From: an uncultured Maritimibacter sp.
GTDB taxonomy: Bacteria; Pseudomonadota; Alphaproteobacteria; Rhodobacterales; Rhodobacteraceae
Assembly: GCA_913063035.1 (NCBI GenBank)
Contig: CAJXYS010000016.1
Coordinates: 1-62,593 of the forward strand
Direction: 5' to 3'
Length of the DNA: 62,593 bases
The notes under the pieces are model-generated. The model ran no database searches. It was not told the origin of the DNA and saw only the letters and a program-made list of their open reading frames with translations. Positions 47,901-57,116 of the stretch are shown one piece after another; positions within the stretch are counted from its first letter, which is position 1; the number at the start of each line of letters is the position of its first letter. The position numbers and the translations under genes are program-made.

Positions 47901-48521
47901 GACCACCGTGTCGATCAGCTCGCCCGCGGTGACGTTGTAGGCCTCGAGCCGCATCGGGTCGATCACAACCTCGAGCATCTCGTCGCGGTGGCCGGTGATC
48001 TCGGCTTCCAGCACCGGGGCCAGCGCCTCGATGCGGTCCTGCAGCGCCTTGGCCTCGCGGATCAGCGTGCGCTCGGGCAGTTCGCCCGAAAGCGCCACGA
48101 CCAGGATCGGGAATTCCGAGAAATTGATTTCGTTGATGCTGGCGGCTTCCGCGCCGTCCGGGAACTCGGCCTGCGCCTGGTCGACCTTGTCGCGGACATC
48201 GGCCAGCGTCTCGGTCTTGTTCCAGCCGAATTCGAACTCCAGCGCGACGCCGGCATAGTTCTCCGACGCCGTGGAGGTCATCGTCTTCAGCCCGTCGAGA
48301 TCCTGCAGCTTCGACTCGAGCGGTTTGACCAGCAGTTTCTCGCTGTCCTCGGCCGAAATGCCGGGGAAGGGGACCGATACGAAGAGTGCCGGGATCTCGA
48401 TATCGGGCTCGCCTTCCTTGGGCAGGCCCACATAGGCCATCACCCCCGCCCCGATGGAGAGGATCACGAAGGCCAGCACCATGCGGGCGCGGCCGGTGGC
48501 CCAGTCGACGATGCCGGTCAT
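44934..48521 (-). CDS. RND-family efflux permease
   Basis: The 1195-residue inner-membrane pump shows the RND plan: N-terminal helix, a large periplasmic loop, TM2-6 with the TM4 segment AVGMLVDGAIVVVEY, a second loop and TM7-12 ending in ALAGIVVNNNIVLIDTYQEY. The TM4 relay has a single Asp (VDG), unlike the DD of AcrB. An insertion at about residues 490-575 adds two hydrophobic segments (LALAAGAAGLLYVGAMQ and LLPGALVFMAGAVAVSITVG) between TM6 and TM7, which explains the length above the usual 1030-1100. The start overlaps the adaptor stop (ATGA). Substrate unknown. Confidence 0.93.
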   Translation of the reverse strand: MTGIVDWATGRARMVLAFVILSIGAGVMAYVGLPKEGEPDIEIPALFVSVPFPGISAEDSEKLLVKPLESKLQDLDGLKTMTSTASENYAGVALEFEFGWNKTETLADVRDKVDQAQAEFPDGAEAASINEINFSEFPILVVALSGELPERTLIREAKALQDRIEALAPVLEAEITGHRDEMLEVVIDPMRLEAYNVTAGELIDTVVNNNQLIAAGEIESAEGAFSVKIPSSFDEPRDIYDLPVKVNGDRVVTLGDLADIRLTFMDRDGTARYNGEPTVALQVVKRKGFNIIDTVELVRQTVADAQADWAPELRDSLRIDFTMDESNTVADMVGQLQSSVLTAIALVMIVVLAALGTRSALLVGFAIPTSFMLCFAFLAVMEVPISNIVMFGLILAVGMLVDGAIVVVEYADKRIQEGTGPMRAYGEAAKRMFWPIVASTATTLCAFLPMLFWPGVPGEFMGMLPVTLIFVLSASLVVALIYLPVVGGVAGRISRAFGRASTGLRGLPWPVRLALAAGAAGLLYVGAMQALNPAYLPGLVGPGAMGVAALLPGALVFMAGAVAVSITVGALKREAKPRKIRAGYRRTLFGRFIALIAGNPVMPLVTIAAVGAVVAVTFMTFAENNNGVEFFVDTEPERAIAYVRARGNLSLEEKDALVREAERRTMAVDGVESVFAFAGEGGLNQNTGGAQAPVDTVGQIQIEFARWDERRDGDLIMDDITSAIRAIPGIEADVMEQAQGPASGKPVNLRLKGDDWDRLLEATAIARDRIERTEGLVDIEDTRPLPGIDWQIDVDVEKAGRYGANVTTVGAMVQLVTRGLLLDTMRVESSDEEIDIRVRFPEQDRVLATLDSLKVRTPDGLVPLSNFITRAPVDKLGQIDRVDQSRYFDVKADVAPGLTNAEGAPINANERIAHLTQWLESESPLPDGVTYEWAGDTEDQAESQAFLSKAFAGALGLMFVILLAQFNSLYNSVLVLLAVVLSTTGTLIGMLVMGQPFSIIMTGTGIVALAGIVVNNNIVLIDTYQEYASYMPKLEAVIRTAEARIRPVLLTTITTMAGLTPMVLGLSVDFIGGGYSIDSPTALWWKQLATAVVFGLGVATMLTLVFTPALLALRIWTTAGAYGGVRRLAALALGKRSRIGRDMALNRAARRLKGPLILWEEDDAQATADAGAAARDEGDSAPGEASPRPPLRAAE

Positions 48522-49615
48522 GCGCCGTCCTCGCGGTAGGTGACCGCGACCTTGCGCCCATCGGTCACGTATTCCTGCCCGGTGACGATGACGTCGACCT
48601 CGGCCGGCAGCCCGGTGACGTAGACACCGTCGCGGGTGTCGCGCAGGATCTCGACCGGCATGAAGCGCACCGTGTCGCCGTCGACGACGGCGCGAATGCC
48701 GATCCGGCCCGTGTCATCCAGCGTCAGCGCCGAGGCCGGCAGGGCATGCGCCGTCTCGCCGTCGGCCGAGATCAGGATCTCGGCCGTCTGTCCGGCGCGG
48801 ATCGTCAGCTCGGGGTTGGCCACCTCGACATCGACGCGGAAGGTCCGGGTCTGCGGGTCGGCCGAGCGCGAGATGAAGGTGACCGCGCCCCGGACGCGCG
48901 CCCCGTCGGCCAGCTGCGCATCGGCGGGGGCGCCGAGCGCGATCCGCGAGACGTCCACCTCGGGCACGAACCCCACCAGCCGGATCGGGTCGAGCTGGAT
49001 CACCGTCGCGCAGACCGCGCCGGGCTGCAGAAGCGTGCCGTTCTCGGCGGTGTCGGTTTCCAGCAGCCCGCCGAAGGGGGCGCGGATTTCCAGCCGGTCG
49101 ATCTCGGTCTGGGCGCGGTCGACCGCGGCCTCCGCGGATTGCAGCGCCGCCTTGGCCGAGGCGACCCGCGTCTCGGAGGCGAATCCCTGGTCCTTGAGCC
49201 CGCTCGCGGCGCGGTAGTTCACCAGCGCCTCGGCGAGCCGCGCCTCCGCCTCGGTCAGCGCGGCGCGGCGGGTGCCCGGATCGAGACGGCAGAGCAATTC
49301 GCCCGTCTCGACGAAACGGCCCTTGCGGAGCGGCTCGGAGATCACGGTGGACGAGACCTCCGCGCGGACGTCGACCTGGCGTGCGGCCTCCGTGCGCCCG
49401 CGCAGCAGGACCCCGGTATCGACCTCGCGCGCGCTGGAGCGCAGCGCCACGACGCGCACGCGCTGGACCTCGTCCTCGGCGCCGGGTTCGGCGGCGGCTT
49501 CGGCCGCGCTGCCGGCGTCGCCATTGGCGAACGCCAGAAGCGCCTCGCGCTCCATCACCAGGAGATAGAGCGCGGCGGTAACCATGACCGCGGTGAGGAG
49601 AGGAAGAAGGCGCAT
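48518..49615 (-). CDS. RND efflux periplasmic adaptor (membrane fusion protein)
   Basis: The 365-residue protein has an N-terminal membrane anchor (PLLTAVMVTAALYLLVME), a barrel-sandwich domain (VDVRAEVSSTVISEPLRKGR), a coiled-coil hairpin (EARLAEALVNYRAASGLKDQ) and beta-barrel parts (RAGQTAEILIS). It joins the pump to an outer-membrane channel that is not encoded in the window. A promoter and operator lie directly upstream. Confidence 0.93.
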   Translation of the reverse strand: MRLLPLLTAVMVTAALYLLVMEREALLAFANGDAGSAAEAAAEPGAEDEVQRVRVVALRSSAREVDTGVLLRGRTEAARQVDVRAEVSSTVISEPLRKGRFVETGELLCRLDPGTRRAALTEAEARLAEALVNYRAASGLKDQGFASETRVASAKAALQSAEAAVDRAQTEIDRLEIRAPFGGLLETDTAENGTLLQPGAVCATVIQLDPIRLVGFVPEVDVSRIALGAPADAQLADGARVRGAVTFISRSADPQTRTFRVDVEVANPELTIRAGQTAEILISADGETAHALPASALTLDDTGRIGIRAVVDGDTVRFMPVEILRDTRDGVYVTGLPAEVDVIVTGQEYVTDGRKVAVTYREDGA

Positions 49616-49643
49616 GCACCACTCCGACTGTTACGTGGGCCAC

Positions 49644-49690
49644 AAACTGAACGGTTGCGTTTAGATAGGCCCACCGCACCCGCTAAGCAA
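49644..49690 (-). promoter_or_regulatory. RND operon promoter overlapped by a TetR-type operator
   Basis: On the minus strand TTGCTT (49690-49685), 17 bases, TATCTA (49667-49662). Joined to the -10 is AAAC-N2-AAC-N-GTT-N2-GTTT (49662-49644), a 19-bp dyad with all seven base pairs of both arms matching. Its place over the initiation site, 28 bases before the adaptor ATG, is that of a repressor operator. No regulator gene is in view. Confidence 0.65.
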
Positions 49691-49834
49691 GCCACTTCTG
49701 GAACAGTTTACGATGCGCCGTGGCCTTTTGACCAACAATTCTCCGCGATGCGGCGACGGCCGGGCCGGGGTGTTTGCACTTGGCATTCCGCGTGGCTTCG
49801 CGTTAAGACACCGCCCAACGACGCGGAGGCCGGC

Positions 49835-50491
49835 GTGAGCAACACAGACAGTTTCATCGACGAAGTCACCGAAGAGGTCCGGCGCGACCGGCTGTTCCGG
49901 CTGTTCCGCCGCTATGGCTGGATCGCCCTGGTGGTGGTTCTCGCCGTGGTGGGCGGCGCGGCCTGGAACGAGTATTCCAAGGCCCGCGACCGGGCCGAGG
50001 CGCAGGCCACCGGCGATGCGCTGCGCGCGGCGCTCGGGGCGGCCGACCCGGCAGCCCGGGCAGAGGCGCTGGCCGGGATCGCGGTCGCCGACGGCGCTGC
50101 CGCCGCGCTGGCGGATTTCCTGCGCGCCGACAACCTGATCGCGGCCGGAGAGGACCCCGCCGCCGCGGAGCTTCTGGCCGCCATCGCCGCGCGCCAGGAC
50201 GTCCCGCCGGTCTACCGCAGCCTGGCCGAGCTGAAATCGGCGATCCTGTCCGCCGGGACGATGGCGCCGGCCGAACGGCTGGCGGTGCTCGACCGGCTGG
50301 CGCAGCCCGGCGCGCCCTTCCGCGCCATCGCGCTGGAACAGAAGGCGCTGGCGCATCTCGAAGCCGGTGAGCGCGACGCCGCGGTCGCGGCGCTGCGGGC
50401 CATTCTGGACTCGCCCCAGGCAACGCCGGGCTTGCGTCAGCGCGCGACACAGATGATGGTGACCCTGGGCGAGGACCCCAGGGCCACGTGA
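49835..50491 (+). CDS. YfgM-like tetratricopeptide membrane protein
   Basis: The 218-residue protein has a cytoplasmic N-terminus (FIDEVTEEVRRDRLFRLFRR), one helix (YGWIALVVVLAVVGGAAW) and a helical TPR-like periplasmic domain. In E. coli yfgM stands before bamB and der, and YfgM works with PpiD at the Sec translocon. The same order here supports the call. The GTG start has GGAG upstream. Confidence 0.85.
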   Translation: MSNTDSFIDEVTEEVRRDRLFRLFRRYGWIALVVVLAVVGGAAWNEYSKARDRAEAQATGDALRAALGAADPAARAEALAGIAVADGAAAALADFLRADNLIAAGEDPAAAELLAAIAARQDVPPVYRSLAELKSAILSAGTMAPAERLAVLDRLAQPGAPFRAIALEQKALAHLEAGERDAAVAALRAILDSPQATPGLRQRATQMMVTLGEDPRAT

Positions 50492-50528
50492 GACGGGCCC
50501 GGCCAGGCGACAGAAGGAGGCAGGAGCA

Positions 50529-51851
50529 GTGAAGCTGACACGATTTGCCGCAACGGCGATCCTGCTGGCCACGCTGGCGGCCTGCGGCGAGGACGAGGTG
50601 ATCCTGCCGGGCGAGCGCATCGACGTGCGCGACACGGTCGACGGTCTCGAGACCCGCGCGGAGGCGGAAAACCGCGCCGCGCCGATCCGCCTGGCGGCGC
50701 CGGTCAATCACGGCGCCTGGCCGACGACGAATGGCAGCACGCGCCACCGCATCACGCATCCCGCGCTGAACTGGCCGCTCGCCCCCGCCTGGTCCGCCGG
50801 CATCGGCGCGGGCGAGGATCGCAAGCACCGTATCACCGCGACGCCGGTCGCGGCCGACGGCCGGATCTTCACGCTGGACTCGCGCGCGACCGTCGCCGCG
50901 CACGGCACCGATGGCGCGCGGCTCTGGGCGCGCGACCTGACGCCGGCCTCGGACCGGGCAGACGACGCCTCGGGCGGGGCGGTGACGCTGGCCGCGGGGC
51001 GGCTCTTCGTCAGCACCGGCTTCGGCGATCTCTTCGCGCTCGACCCGGCCAGCGGCGCGACCGACTGGGTGCAGCGCCTGCCGGCGCCGATCACCGGGCC
51101 CGTGACGGTCGCGGGCGACCGGCTCTATGCCGTCTCGCGCGACGGGCGCGGCTGGGCGATCGACGTCGCGAACGGGCGCATTCGCTGGGAAATCACCGAC
51201 GCGGCGGCGCCGGCCGTGGTGACCGGCGGCGCCAGCCCGGTCGTCTCGGACCGGCTGGTCATCTTTCCTTTCGGCACGGGCGACCTGGTCGCCACGCTTC
51301 GCAATTCGGGCCTGCGCGTCTGGCGCGCGGCGGTTTCGGGCCAGCGCGTCGGCATCGCCCGCGGCGGTATCTCGGACGTGACGGGCGACCCGGTCCTGCA
51401 GGGCAATACGCTCTATGCCGGGAATTACTCGGGCCAGACGGCGGCGCATGACGCCACCAGCGGCGAACGGCTCTGGTCCGCGCCCGATGGCGCGGTCGGC
51501 CCGGTCTGGCCGGCGGGCGGGTCGCTTTTCCTGGTCTCCGACGACAGCGAACTCGTGCGGCTCGACGCGCGGACGGGCGAGCGGATCTGGGGCGCGGCGC
51601 TGCCGGACGTCGTCAGGGGCAACCGTCCGACGCGGCGCTGGAAGGATGTGTACGCCCATTACGGCCCGGTGCTGGCCGGCGGCCGCGTGGTCGTCGCCTC
51701 GAGCGACGGTCTGCTCCGCAGCTTCGACCCGGAATCGGGCGCGTTGCTGGAAACGGTCGACCTGCCCGGCGGCGCGACCACCGCGCCGATCGTCGTCAAC
51801 GGACGGCTCTACGTCGTCAGCCAGCGGGGCCAACTGCACGCTTTCCAATGA
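50529..51851 (+). CDS. bamB: Outer-membrane assembly lipoprotein BamB
   Basis: BamB is the beta-propeller scaffold of the BAM complex. The 440-residue protein has a lipoprotein signal (LLATLAACGED) and PQQ-like blades such as ATPVAADGRIFTLDSRATVA, LFALDPASGATDW and LRSFDPESGALLETVDL. Its place between the YfgM-like gene and der matches E. coli. Confidence 0.92.
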   Translation: MKLTRFAATAILLATLAACGEDEVILPGERIDVRDTVDGLETRAEAENRAAPIRLAAPVNHGAWPTTNGSTRHRITHPALNWPLAPAWSAGIGAGEDRKHRITATPVAADGRIFTLDSRATVAAHGTDGARLWARDLTPASDRADDASGGAVTLAAGRLFVSTGFGDLFALDPASGATDWVQRLPAPITGPVTVAGDRLYAVSRDGRGWAIDVANGRIRWEITDAAAPAVVTGGASPVVSDRLVIFPFGTGDLVATLRNSGLRVWRAAVSGQRVGIARGGISDVTGDPVLQGNTLYAGNYSGQTAAHDATSGERLWSAPDGAVGPVWPAGGSLFLVSDDSELVRLDARTGERIWGAALPDVVRGNRPTRRWKDVYAHYGPVLAGGRVVVASSDGLLRSFDPESGALLETVDLPGGATTAPIVVNGRLYVVSQRGQLHAFQ

Positions 51852-51906
51852 TCGCGAAAGGGTGTAGGGCGGCGGGTCTCGACAGTTTCGCAGCCGGTAT
51901 CACGCC

Positions 51907-53352
51907 ATGACCTTCTCGCTCGCCATCGTGGGGCGGCCCAATGTGGGCAAGTCCACGCTGTTCAACCGCCTGGTCGGCAAGCGCCTGGCGCTGGTCGACG
52001 ACCAGCCCGGCGTGACCCGCGACCTGCGCGAGGGCGAGGCGCGGCTCGGCGACCTGCGGTTCATCGCCATCGACACCGCCGGGCTCGAGGATGCCAAGGA
52101 CGAGAGCCTGCCGGGCCGGATGCGCCGCCTGACCGAGCAGGCGGTGGAATCCGCGGATGCCTGTCTCTTCCTGGTGGACGCCCGCGCGGGCATCCTGCCC
52201 GACGACCAGACCTTCGCCGATATCCTGCGCCGCAAGGCCCGCCACGTCATCCTCGCCGCCAACAAGGCCGAGGGAAACGCGGGCGAGTCGGGCTTCCTCG
52301 AGGCCTACAGCCTCGGGCTGGGCGAGCCGATCCGGCTCTCGGCGGAGCATGGCGAGGGGCTGGGGGAGTTGCTCGAGGCCCTGAGCCCTATCGCCGACGA
52401 GGTCGACGCCACCGCGGAGATCCCCGCGACGGGGGTGGCCGTGGACGACGAAGACGGGGCGGCGCAGGCGGGCACGCCCGTGCCCACCGAGGCACGGCCG
52501 TTGCAGGTCGCCGTGATCGGCCGGCCCAACGCCGGCAAGTCGACGCTGGTGAACCGCATTCTCGGCGAGGACCGCCTTCTGACGGGCCCCGAGGCGGGCA
52601 TCACCCGTGACGCGATCTCGATCCGCACCGCGTGGGATGGCACGCCGGTGCGCCTCTTCGATACCGCCGGCATGCGCAAGCGCGCCAAGGTGCAGGACAA
52701 GCTGGAAAAGCTTTCGGTGGCCGATGGCCTGCGCGCGGTGCGCTTCGCCGAGGTGGTTGTGGTCCTGCTGGATGCGGAAAAACCCTTCGAGACACAGGAT
52801 CTGCGGATCGCCGACCTGGCCGAGCGCGAGGGCCGCGCCGTGGTGCTCGCGGTCAACAAGTGGGACCTGGAGCCGGCCAAGCAGAAACGGCTGTCGGACC
52901 TGCGCGAGGAATTCGAGCGGCTTTTGCCGCAGCTGCGCGGGGCGCCGCTGGTGACGGTCTCGGCCAAGACCGGCAAGGGGCTCGACCGGCTGCATGCCGC
53001 CGTGATGAAGGCCTATGACATCTGGAACCGGCGCGTTCCGACGGCGGTGCTGAACCGCTGGCTGGCCGAGATGACCGAGGCGCATCCGCCCCCGGCGCCG
53101 GGCGGGCGGCGAATCCGGCTGCGCTACATGACCCAGGTCAAGACCCGGCCGCCGGGCTTCGTCGTGATGTGCTCGCATCCCAAGGAGCTGCCGGAAAGCT
53201 ATCGCCGCTACCTGGTGAACGGGCTGCGCGAGCATTTCGACATGGCCGGGACGCCGATCCGGCTGACCTTCCGGAGCCAGGCCGACAAGAACCCCTACAA
53301 GGGGCGCCGGAAATCGACGCCCTCGCGGCTGCGCAAGCATCTCGACAAGTAG
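51907..53352 (+). CDS. der: GTPase Der
   Basis: Der (EngA) is the double-GTPase needed for 50S ribosome maturation. Domain 1 has [21 protein letters not shown] and NKAE; domain 2 has [21 protein letters not shown] and NKWD; a KH-like C-terminal domain follows ([20 protein letters not shown]). The length of 481 residues is normal. Confidence 0.97.
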   Translation: MTFSLAIVGRPNVGKSTLFNRLVGKRLALVDDQPGVTRDLREGEARLGDLRFIAIDTAGLEDAKDESLPGRMRRLTEQAVESADACLFLVDARAGILPDDQTFADILRRKARHVILAANKAEGNAGESGFLEAYSLGLGEPIRLSAEHGEGLGELLEALSPIADEVDATAEIPATGVAVDDEDGAAQAGTPVPTEARPLQVAVIGRPNAGKSTLVNRILGEDRLLTGPEAGITRDAISIRTAWDGTPVRLFDTAGMRKRAKVQDKLEKLSVADGLRAVRFAEVVVVLLDAEKPFETQDLRIADLAEREGRAVVLAVNKWDLEPAKQKRLSDLREEFERLLPQLRGAPLVTVSAKTGKGLDRLHAAVMKAYDIWNRRVPTAVLNRWLAEMTEAHPPPAPGGRRIRLRYMTQVKTRPPGFVVMCSHPKELPESYRRYLVNGLREHFDMAGTPIRLTFRSQADKNPYKGRRKSTPSRLRKHLDK

Positions 53353-53365
53353 GGCGCGCGCCGCA

Positions 53366-54172
53366 TCAGCGGATGGCGCTGTCGCTCAGCGCCATCACGA
53401 TATCGGCGGAAATCCGGTCCATGAAGGTGAAGAGCGGGAAAGTCCTGTCCGTCGGGATCGCGCTGTAGCGAAACCCGGCCGGGCAGTTCATCGCCAGCAT
53501 CCCGTTCACGGGGCTGATCCTGCGCACCTCGCCGGCGACGATGCTTTCGGCACGGTCGGGCCGTCCGTCGAAATCGTCGTCATAAAGCCACTGGGTATCG
53601 AGCGCGCGCAGCCGCCCGTCGCCGTCGCCGTCACAGCCGTTCAGGATATAGAGATCGAAGGCACCGTCGGCGTTGCGGTCCACGAACTGGTGCGTGGCCA
53701 GGAAGAAGGTGGTGGATCCGTCCACGACGGTATCGGCGCAGGGACCGCAGTTGAAGACCAGCCAATAGGGCGCCGCGTGTCCGCCGGCCCGGAAGAACAC
53801 CCCGAATTCCAGCGTCAGCCGGTCCAACCCCTCGCTGTGGTAGATGAAGAAATCGGCCGCCCCGTTCCCGTCCTTGTCCAGCAGGAAGAGCCGCGGATAT
53901 TCCGTGAAGGTGTCGGTGCGCGCGGTGGCGATCTGCCGGTTGAAGCGATGCTCGCGCAGGATCGCCTCCGCGACCTGCTTGATCGCGAGATAGGTCTCCC
54001 AGCGGGTCTCCGGCGCGAAGGGCCAGGCGGCCTCGACGGTCCGGTCGGCCTTGCGCGAGAGCGGCGTGCCCTGTTCCGCCGCACCCGGCGCGAGGCCGAG
54101 CAGCAGCCCCAGGACCGCCCCCGCGAGGGCGCGGACGGCGCGGCGTGGCGCAAGGGGTCCTCCGGCAATCAT
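53366..54172 (-). CDS. Secreted protein with Asp-rich Ca-binding-like loops
   Basis: The 268-residue product has a signal peptide (AVRALAGAVLGLLLGLAPGA) and no recognised enzyme domain. It carries several D-x-D-x-D/N-G loops of the EF-hand/dockerin kind: DKDGNGAADF, DRNADGAFDL, DGDGDGRL and DDDFDGRPD. Cys pairs (FNCGPCAD, NGCDGDG, NCPAG) may form disulfides. No ribosome-binding site precedes the ATG, and an FNR-like box lies 35 bp upstream. Confidence 0.75.
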   Translation of the reverse strand: MIAGGPLAPRRAVRALAGAVLGLLLGLAPGAAEQGTPLSRKADRTVEAAWPFAPETRWETYLAIKQVAEAILREHRFNRQIATARTDTFTEYPRLFLLDKDGNGAADFFIYHSEGLDRLTLEFGVFFRAGGHAAPYWLVFNCGPCADTVVDGSTTFFLATHQFVDRNADGAFDLYILNGCDGDGDGRLRALDTQWLYDDDFDGRPDRAESIVAGEVRRISPVNGMLAMNCPAGFRYSAIPTDRTFPLFTFMDRISADIVMALSDSAIR

Positions 54173-54206
54173 GGGGAAAGGTTAACCTCACCCCGACGGC
54201 GACACG

Positions 54207-54220
54207 TTGATCTGGCTCAA
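54207..54220 (-). promoter_or_regulatory. FNR/FnrL-like box
   Basis: TTGATCTGGCTCAA matches the FNR consensus TTGAT-N4-ATCAA at 9 of 10 positions. It is centred about 41.5 bp before the ATG of the Asp-rich secreted protein, with TTAACC (54185-54180) as a possible -10. That is class II FNR activator geometry if the message is leaderless. Confidence 0.45.
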
Positions 54221-54248
54221 TGCGGCGTCGGGCCGGCGGCGGCCCCGG

Positions 54249-54992
54249 TCAGGAGAGCGCCCGGACGATTTCCGCGAAATCCGCCGCCTTGAGAGAGGCG
54301 CCGCCGACGAGCCCCCCATCCACGTTGGAGACGGCGCCGATCTCGGCGGCGTTGCCCGGTTTCATCGACCCGCCATAGAGGATGCGGACCGAGCGGCCGA
54401 CACCTTCGCCGAAGCGGCGTTCGAGCGCGGTGCGGATGAAATCATGCACCTCGCCGATATCGGTCAGCGTCGGCGTGCGTCCGGTGCCGATGGCCCAGAC
54501 CGGTTCATAGGCAATGACGAGGTTCTCGCCGGTGGCCGCGTCGGGCACCGAGCCGGCGAGCTGACCGCCGACGATCTCCAGCGTGTTGAGCGCATCGCGC
54601 TCGGCTTCGGTTTCGCCGACGCAGACGATGGCGGTCAGCCCCGCGTCCCAGGCGGCCAGGGTCTGCGCGCGCACCGCGGCATCGGTCTCGGCATGGTCCT
54701 GGCGGCGTTCGGAATGGCCGACGATGACATGGGTGGCGCCGGCATCCGCCAGCATCGCGGCCGAGACATCCCCGGTATGGGCGCCCTTCGCCGCGCTGTG
54801 GCAGGTCTGGCCGCCCACGGCGACCGGGCCGCCGTCGCAGCGGGCGGCCATGCGGTGTAGCAGCGTCGCGGGCGGGCAGATCACGATCTCGCAGCCGGGA
54901 TCGGGCACGGCGTCGCCGAGCGCGTCGATCTCGTCCAGATCGGCGCTGGTGCCGTTCATCTTCCAGTTGCCGGCGGCCATCTTGCGGCGCAT
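54249..54992 (-). CDS. tpiA: Triose-phosphate isomerase
   Basis: TpiA interconverts dihydroxyacetone phosphate and glyceraldehyde 3-phosphate. The 247-residue barrel has AAGNWKMNG (Lys), VGHSERRQ (His), [11 protein letters not shown] (Glu) and [11 protein letters not shown] chose the ATG at 54992 ([11 protein letters not shown]), with GGGAGGAT upstream. Confidence 0.96.
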   Translation of the reverse strand: MRRKMAAGNWKMNGTSADLDEIDALGDAVPDPGCEIVICPPATLLHRMAARCDGGPVAVGGQTCHSAAKGAHTGDVSAAMLADAGATHVIVGHSERRQDHAETDAAVRAQTLAAWDAGLTAIVCVGETEAERDALNTLEIVGGQLAGSVPDAATGENLVIAYEPVWAIGTGRTPTLTDIGEVHDFIRTALERRFGEGVGRSVRILYGGSMKPGNAAEIGAVSNVDGGLVGGASLKAADFAEIVRALS

Positions 54993-55071
54993 CGCATCCT
55001 CCCGTTCCGTGCTGCGTCGTCCCGACCGATAGCGCAAACGGCCGGCCGGGAAAACGGTGCAGTTCGGGGGA

Positions 55072-55443
55072 TCAGCCCTGCTGCGACAGTTCCTCGACGT
55101 CGCGGAACTTGATCGACTCGCCGCAGCCGCAGGCCTCGGAGACGTTGGGATTGTTGAAGCGGAACCCGGACTCCAGCAACCCGGTCTCGTAGTCGATCTC
55201 GGTACCGAACAGGAACATCTGCGCCATCGGCGCGATCAGCACCCGCGCGCCGTCCTGTTCGACGACCTCGTCGTTGGCGTCGATCTCGTCGACGTAGTCC
55301 ATGGTGTATTCCATGCCGGCGCAACCGCCCTTCTTGACGCCGATGCGCAGGCCTTTCTTGCCGGATTTCTCCATCAGACCGGTGATCTGGGAGACGGCGC
55401 GGTCGGTCAGGGTGACCGCCTGCTTGCCGGGGATGCCGAACAT
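55072..55443 (-). CDS. HesB/IscA-family A-type Fe-S carrier
   Basis: The 123-residue protein has the A-type Cys pattern [14 protein letters not shown] and SEACGCGES, which holds Fe-S clusters for delivery to target enzymes. The start is ATG 55443 ([14 protein letters not shown]). It may be SufA or ErpA; sequence alone does not decide. The neighbouring SufT-like gene supports a SUF link. Confidence 0.9.
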   Translation of the reverse strand: MFGIPGKQAVTLTDRAVSQITGLMEKSGKKGLRIGVKKGGCAGMEYTMDYVDEIDANDEVVEQDGARVLIAPMAQMFLFGTEIDYETGLLESGFRFNNPNVSEACGCGESIKFRDVEELSQQG

Positions 55444-55515
55444 GGGATGCTCCTTTGTCGTCTGGAGCGAAGATAAGCGCCCGCGCGCCATGTCTCAAGG
55501 CCGGGGCGGCCCGGA

Positions 55516-55881
55516 TCACATAAAGCCGAGTTCCAGCCGTGCCTCGTCGGACATCATGTCCATGCCCCAGGGCGGGTCCCAGGTGATCTCGACATTCACG
55601 GTCTTGACCCCGGGCAGGGGTTCGATGGCCTCCGCCACCCAGCCCGGCATGTCCTGGGCCACCGGGCAGCCCGGCGCGGTCAGGGTCATGATGACCTCGA
55701 TCTCGTTCTCGTCGCTGATCTCGATCGTGTAGATGAGACCGAGATCGTAGATGTTGACCGGGATTTCCGGGTCGAAGACAGACCGGCAGGCCGCGACGAC
55801 ATCCTCGTAGAGCGGATGATCGGTCGTCGAGGGCTTGATGAGCGGCGTGCCCTCGAGCATTTCGGAGGTTTCTGCGGACAT
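55516..55881 (-). CDS. sufT: SufT-like MIP18/DUF59 protein
   Basis: The 121-residue protein has a DUF59 core (FDPEIPVNIYDLGLIYTIEI, then LTAPGCPVAQDMPGWV with the conserved Cys). SufT-type proteins aid Fe-S cluster maturation when demand is high. I chose ATG 55881 (MSAETSEML). It lies upstream of the HesB-type gene on the same strand, 72 bases apart, and diverges from tgt. Confidence 0.85.
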   Translation of the reverse strand: MSAETSEMLEGTPLIKPSTTDHPLYEDVVAACRSVFDPEIPVNIYDLGLIYTIEISDENEIEVIMTLTAPGCPVAQDMPGWVAEAIEPLPGVKTVNVEITWDPPWGMDMMSDEARLELGFM

Positions 55882-55979
55882 GGCTCTCCTCGCATTTCCG
55901 AGCAAAGATATAAGGATTAGGAGAGGCCCCGTCCAGTGCGGTCTTCCCCTCGGCCCCGCGCTGGTCTAGGAGACCGGCC

Positions 55980-57110
55980 ATGACCGCGCGCTTCACCTTC
56001 GACCTGCAGGCCACCGACGGGGCGGCCCGGACCGGCGTGATCTCGACGCCGAGGGGCGAGATCCGCACCCCGGCCTTCATGCCGGTGGGCACGGCCGCCA
56101 CGGTAAAGGCCATGCTGCCCGAGAACGTCCGCGCCACCGGGGCCGACATCCTGCTTGGCAACACATACCACCTGATGCTGCGCCCCACGGCAGAGCGGAT
56201 CTCGCGGCTGGGCGGGTTGCACCGCTTCATGAACTGGGACCGGCCGATCCTGACCGACTCGGGCGGGTTCCAGGTGATGAGCCTGGCGGAGTTGCGCAAG
56301 CTGACCGAGCAGGGCGTGCGCTTCAAGTCGCATATCGACGGCTCCACGCACGACCTGACGCCCGAGCGGTCGATGGAAATCCAGCGGCTTCTCGGCTCCG
56401 ACATCGTCATGTGCTTCGACGAATGCCCCGCGCTGCCGGCCGACCGCACCCGCATCGCCGAGTCGATGCAGCTGTCGATGCGTTGGGCGGCGCGCTCGCG
56501 CGAGGCCTTCGGGGACCGGCCCGGCCACGCGCTCTTCGGCATCCAGCAGGGCGGGCTTGAGCGCGATTTCCGCGAGGAAAGCGCCGCCGCGCTGACCGAG
56601 ATCGGCTTCGACGGCTACGCGATCGGCGGGCTGGCCGTAGGCGAGGGGCAGGCGGCGATGTTCGGCGTGCTCGACCACGCGCCGGCCATGCTGCCGGCCG
56701 ACAAACCCCGTTACCTGATGGGGGTCGGCAAGCCCGACGACATCGTCGGCGCGGTGGTGCGCGGCGTTGACATGTTCGATTGCGTGCTGCCGTCGCGGTC
56801 GGGGCGGACGGGCCAGGCCTTTACCCGGCACGGCCAGGTCAACCTGAAGAACGCGCGCCACCAGGACGACCCGCGCCCGCTGGACGAGGCCTGCAGCTGC
56901 CCCGCCTGCCGCAGCTACAGCCGCGCCTATCTGCATCATGTCTTCAAGGCCGGCGAGATCATCAGCGCGATGCTGCTGACCTGGCACAATCTGCATTACT
57001 ACCAGGAGCTGATGCAGGGTCTGCGCGAGGCCGTCGCGGCGGGCCGGCTGGCGGAGTTCCAGGCCGGTTTCCACGCCGCCCGGGCCGAGGGCGACATCCC
57101 GCCTCTCTGA
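55980..57110 (+). CDS. tgt: Queuine tRNA-ribosyltransferase
   Basis: Tgt exchanges guanine for the queuosine precursor at the wobble position of GU(N) tRNAs. The 376-residue barrel has [11 protein letters not shown] (Asp nucleophile region), [16 protein letters not shown] and the zinc site [16 protein letters not shown]. It starts with ATG after TAGGAG. Its stop lies 6 bases from the convergent SRPBCC gene. Confidence 0.96.
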   Translation: MTARFTFDLQATDGAARTGVISTPRGEIRTPAFMPVGTAATVKAMLPENVRATGADILLGNTYHLMLRPTAERISRLGGLHRFMNWDRPILTDSGGFQVMSLAELRKLTEQGVRFKSHIDGSTHDLTPERSMEIQRLLGSDIVMCFDECPALPADRTRIAESMQLSMRWAARSREAFGDRPGHALFGIQQGGLERDFREESAAALTEIGFDGYAIGGLAVGEGQAAMFGVLDHAPAMLPADKPRYLMGVGKPDDIVGAVVRGVDMFDCVLPSRSGRTGQAFTRHGQVNLKNARHQDDPRPLDEACSCPACRSYSRAYLHHVFKAGEIISAMLLTWHNLHYYQELMQGLREAVAAGRLAEFQAGFHAARAEGDIPPL

Positions 57111-57116
57111 GCTCGC

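Noticed and set aside
44787-48539. A 1250-codon plus-strand frame opposite the RND pump
   Set aside because: It is low-complexity His/Arg/Gly/Asp translation antisense to a clear RND gene; its length follows from high GC alone.
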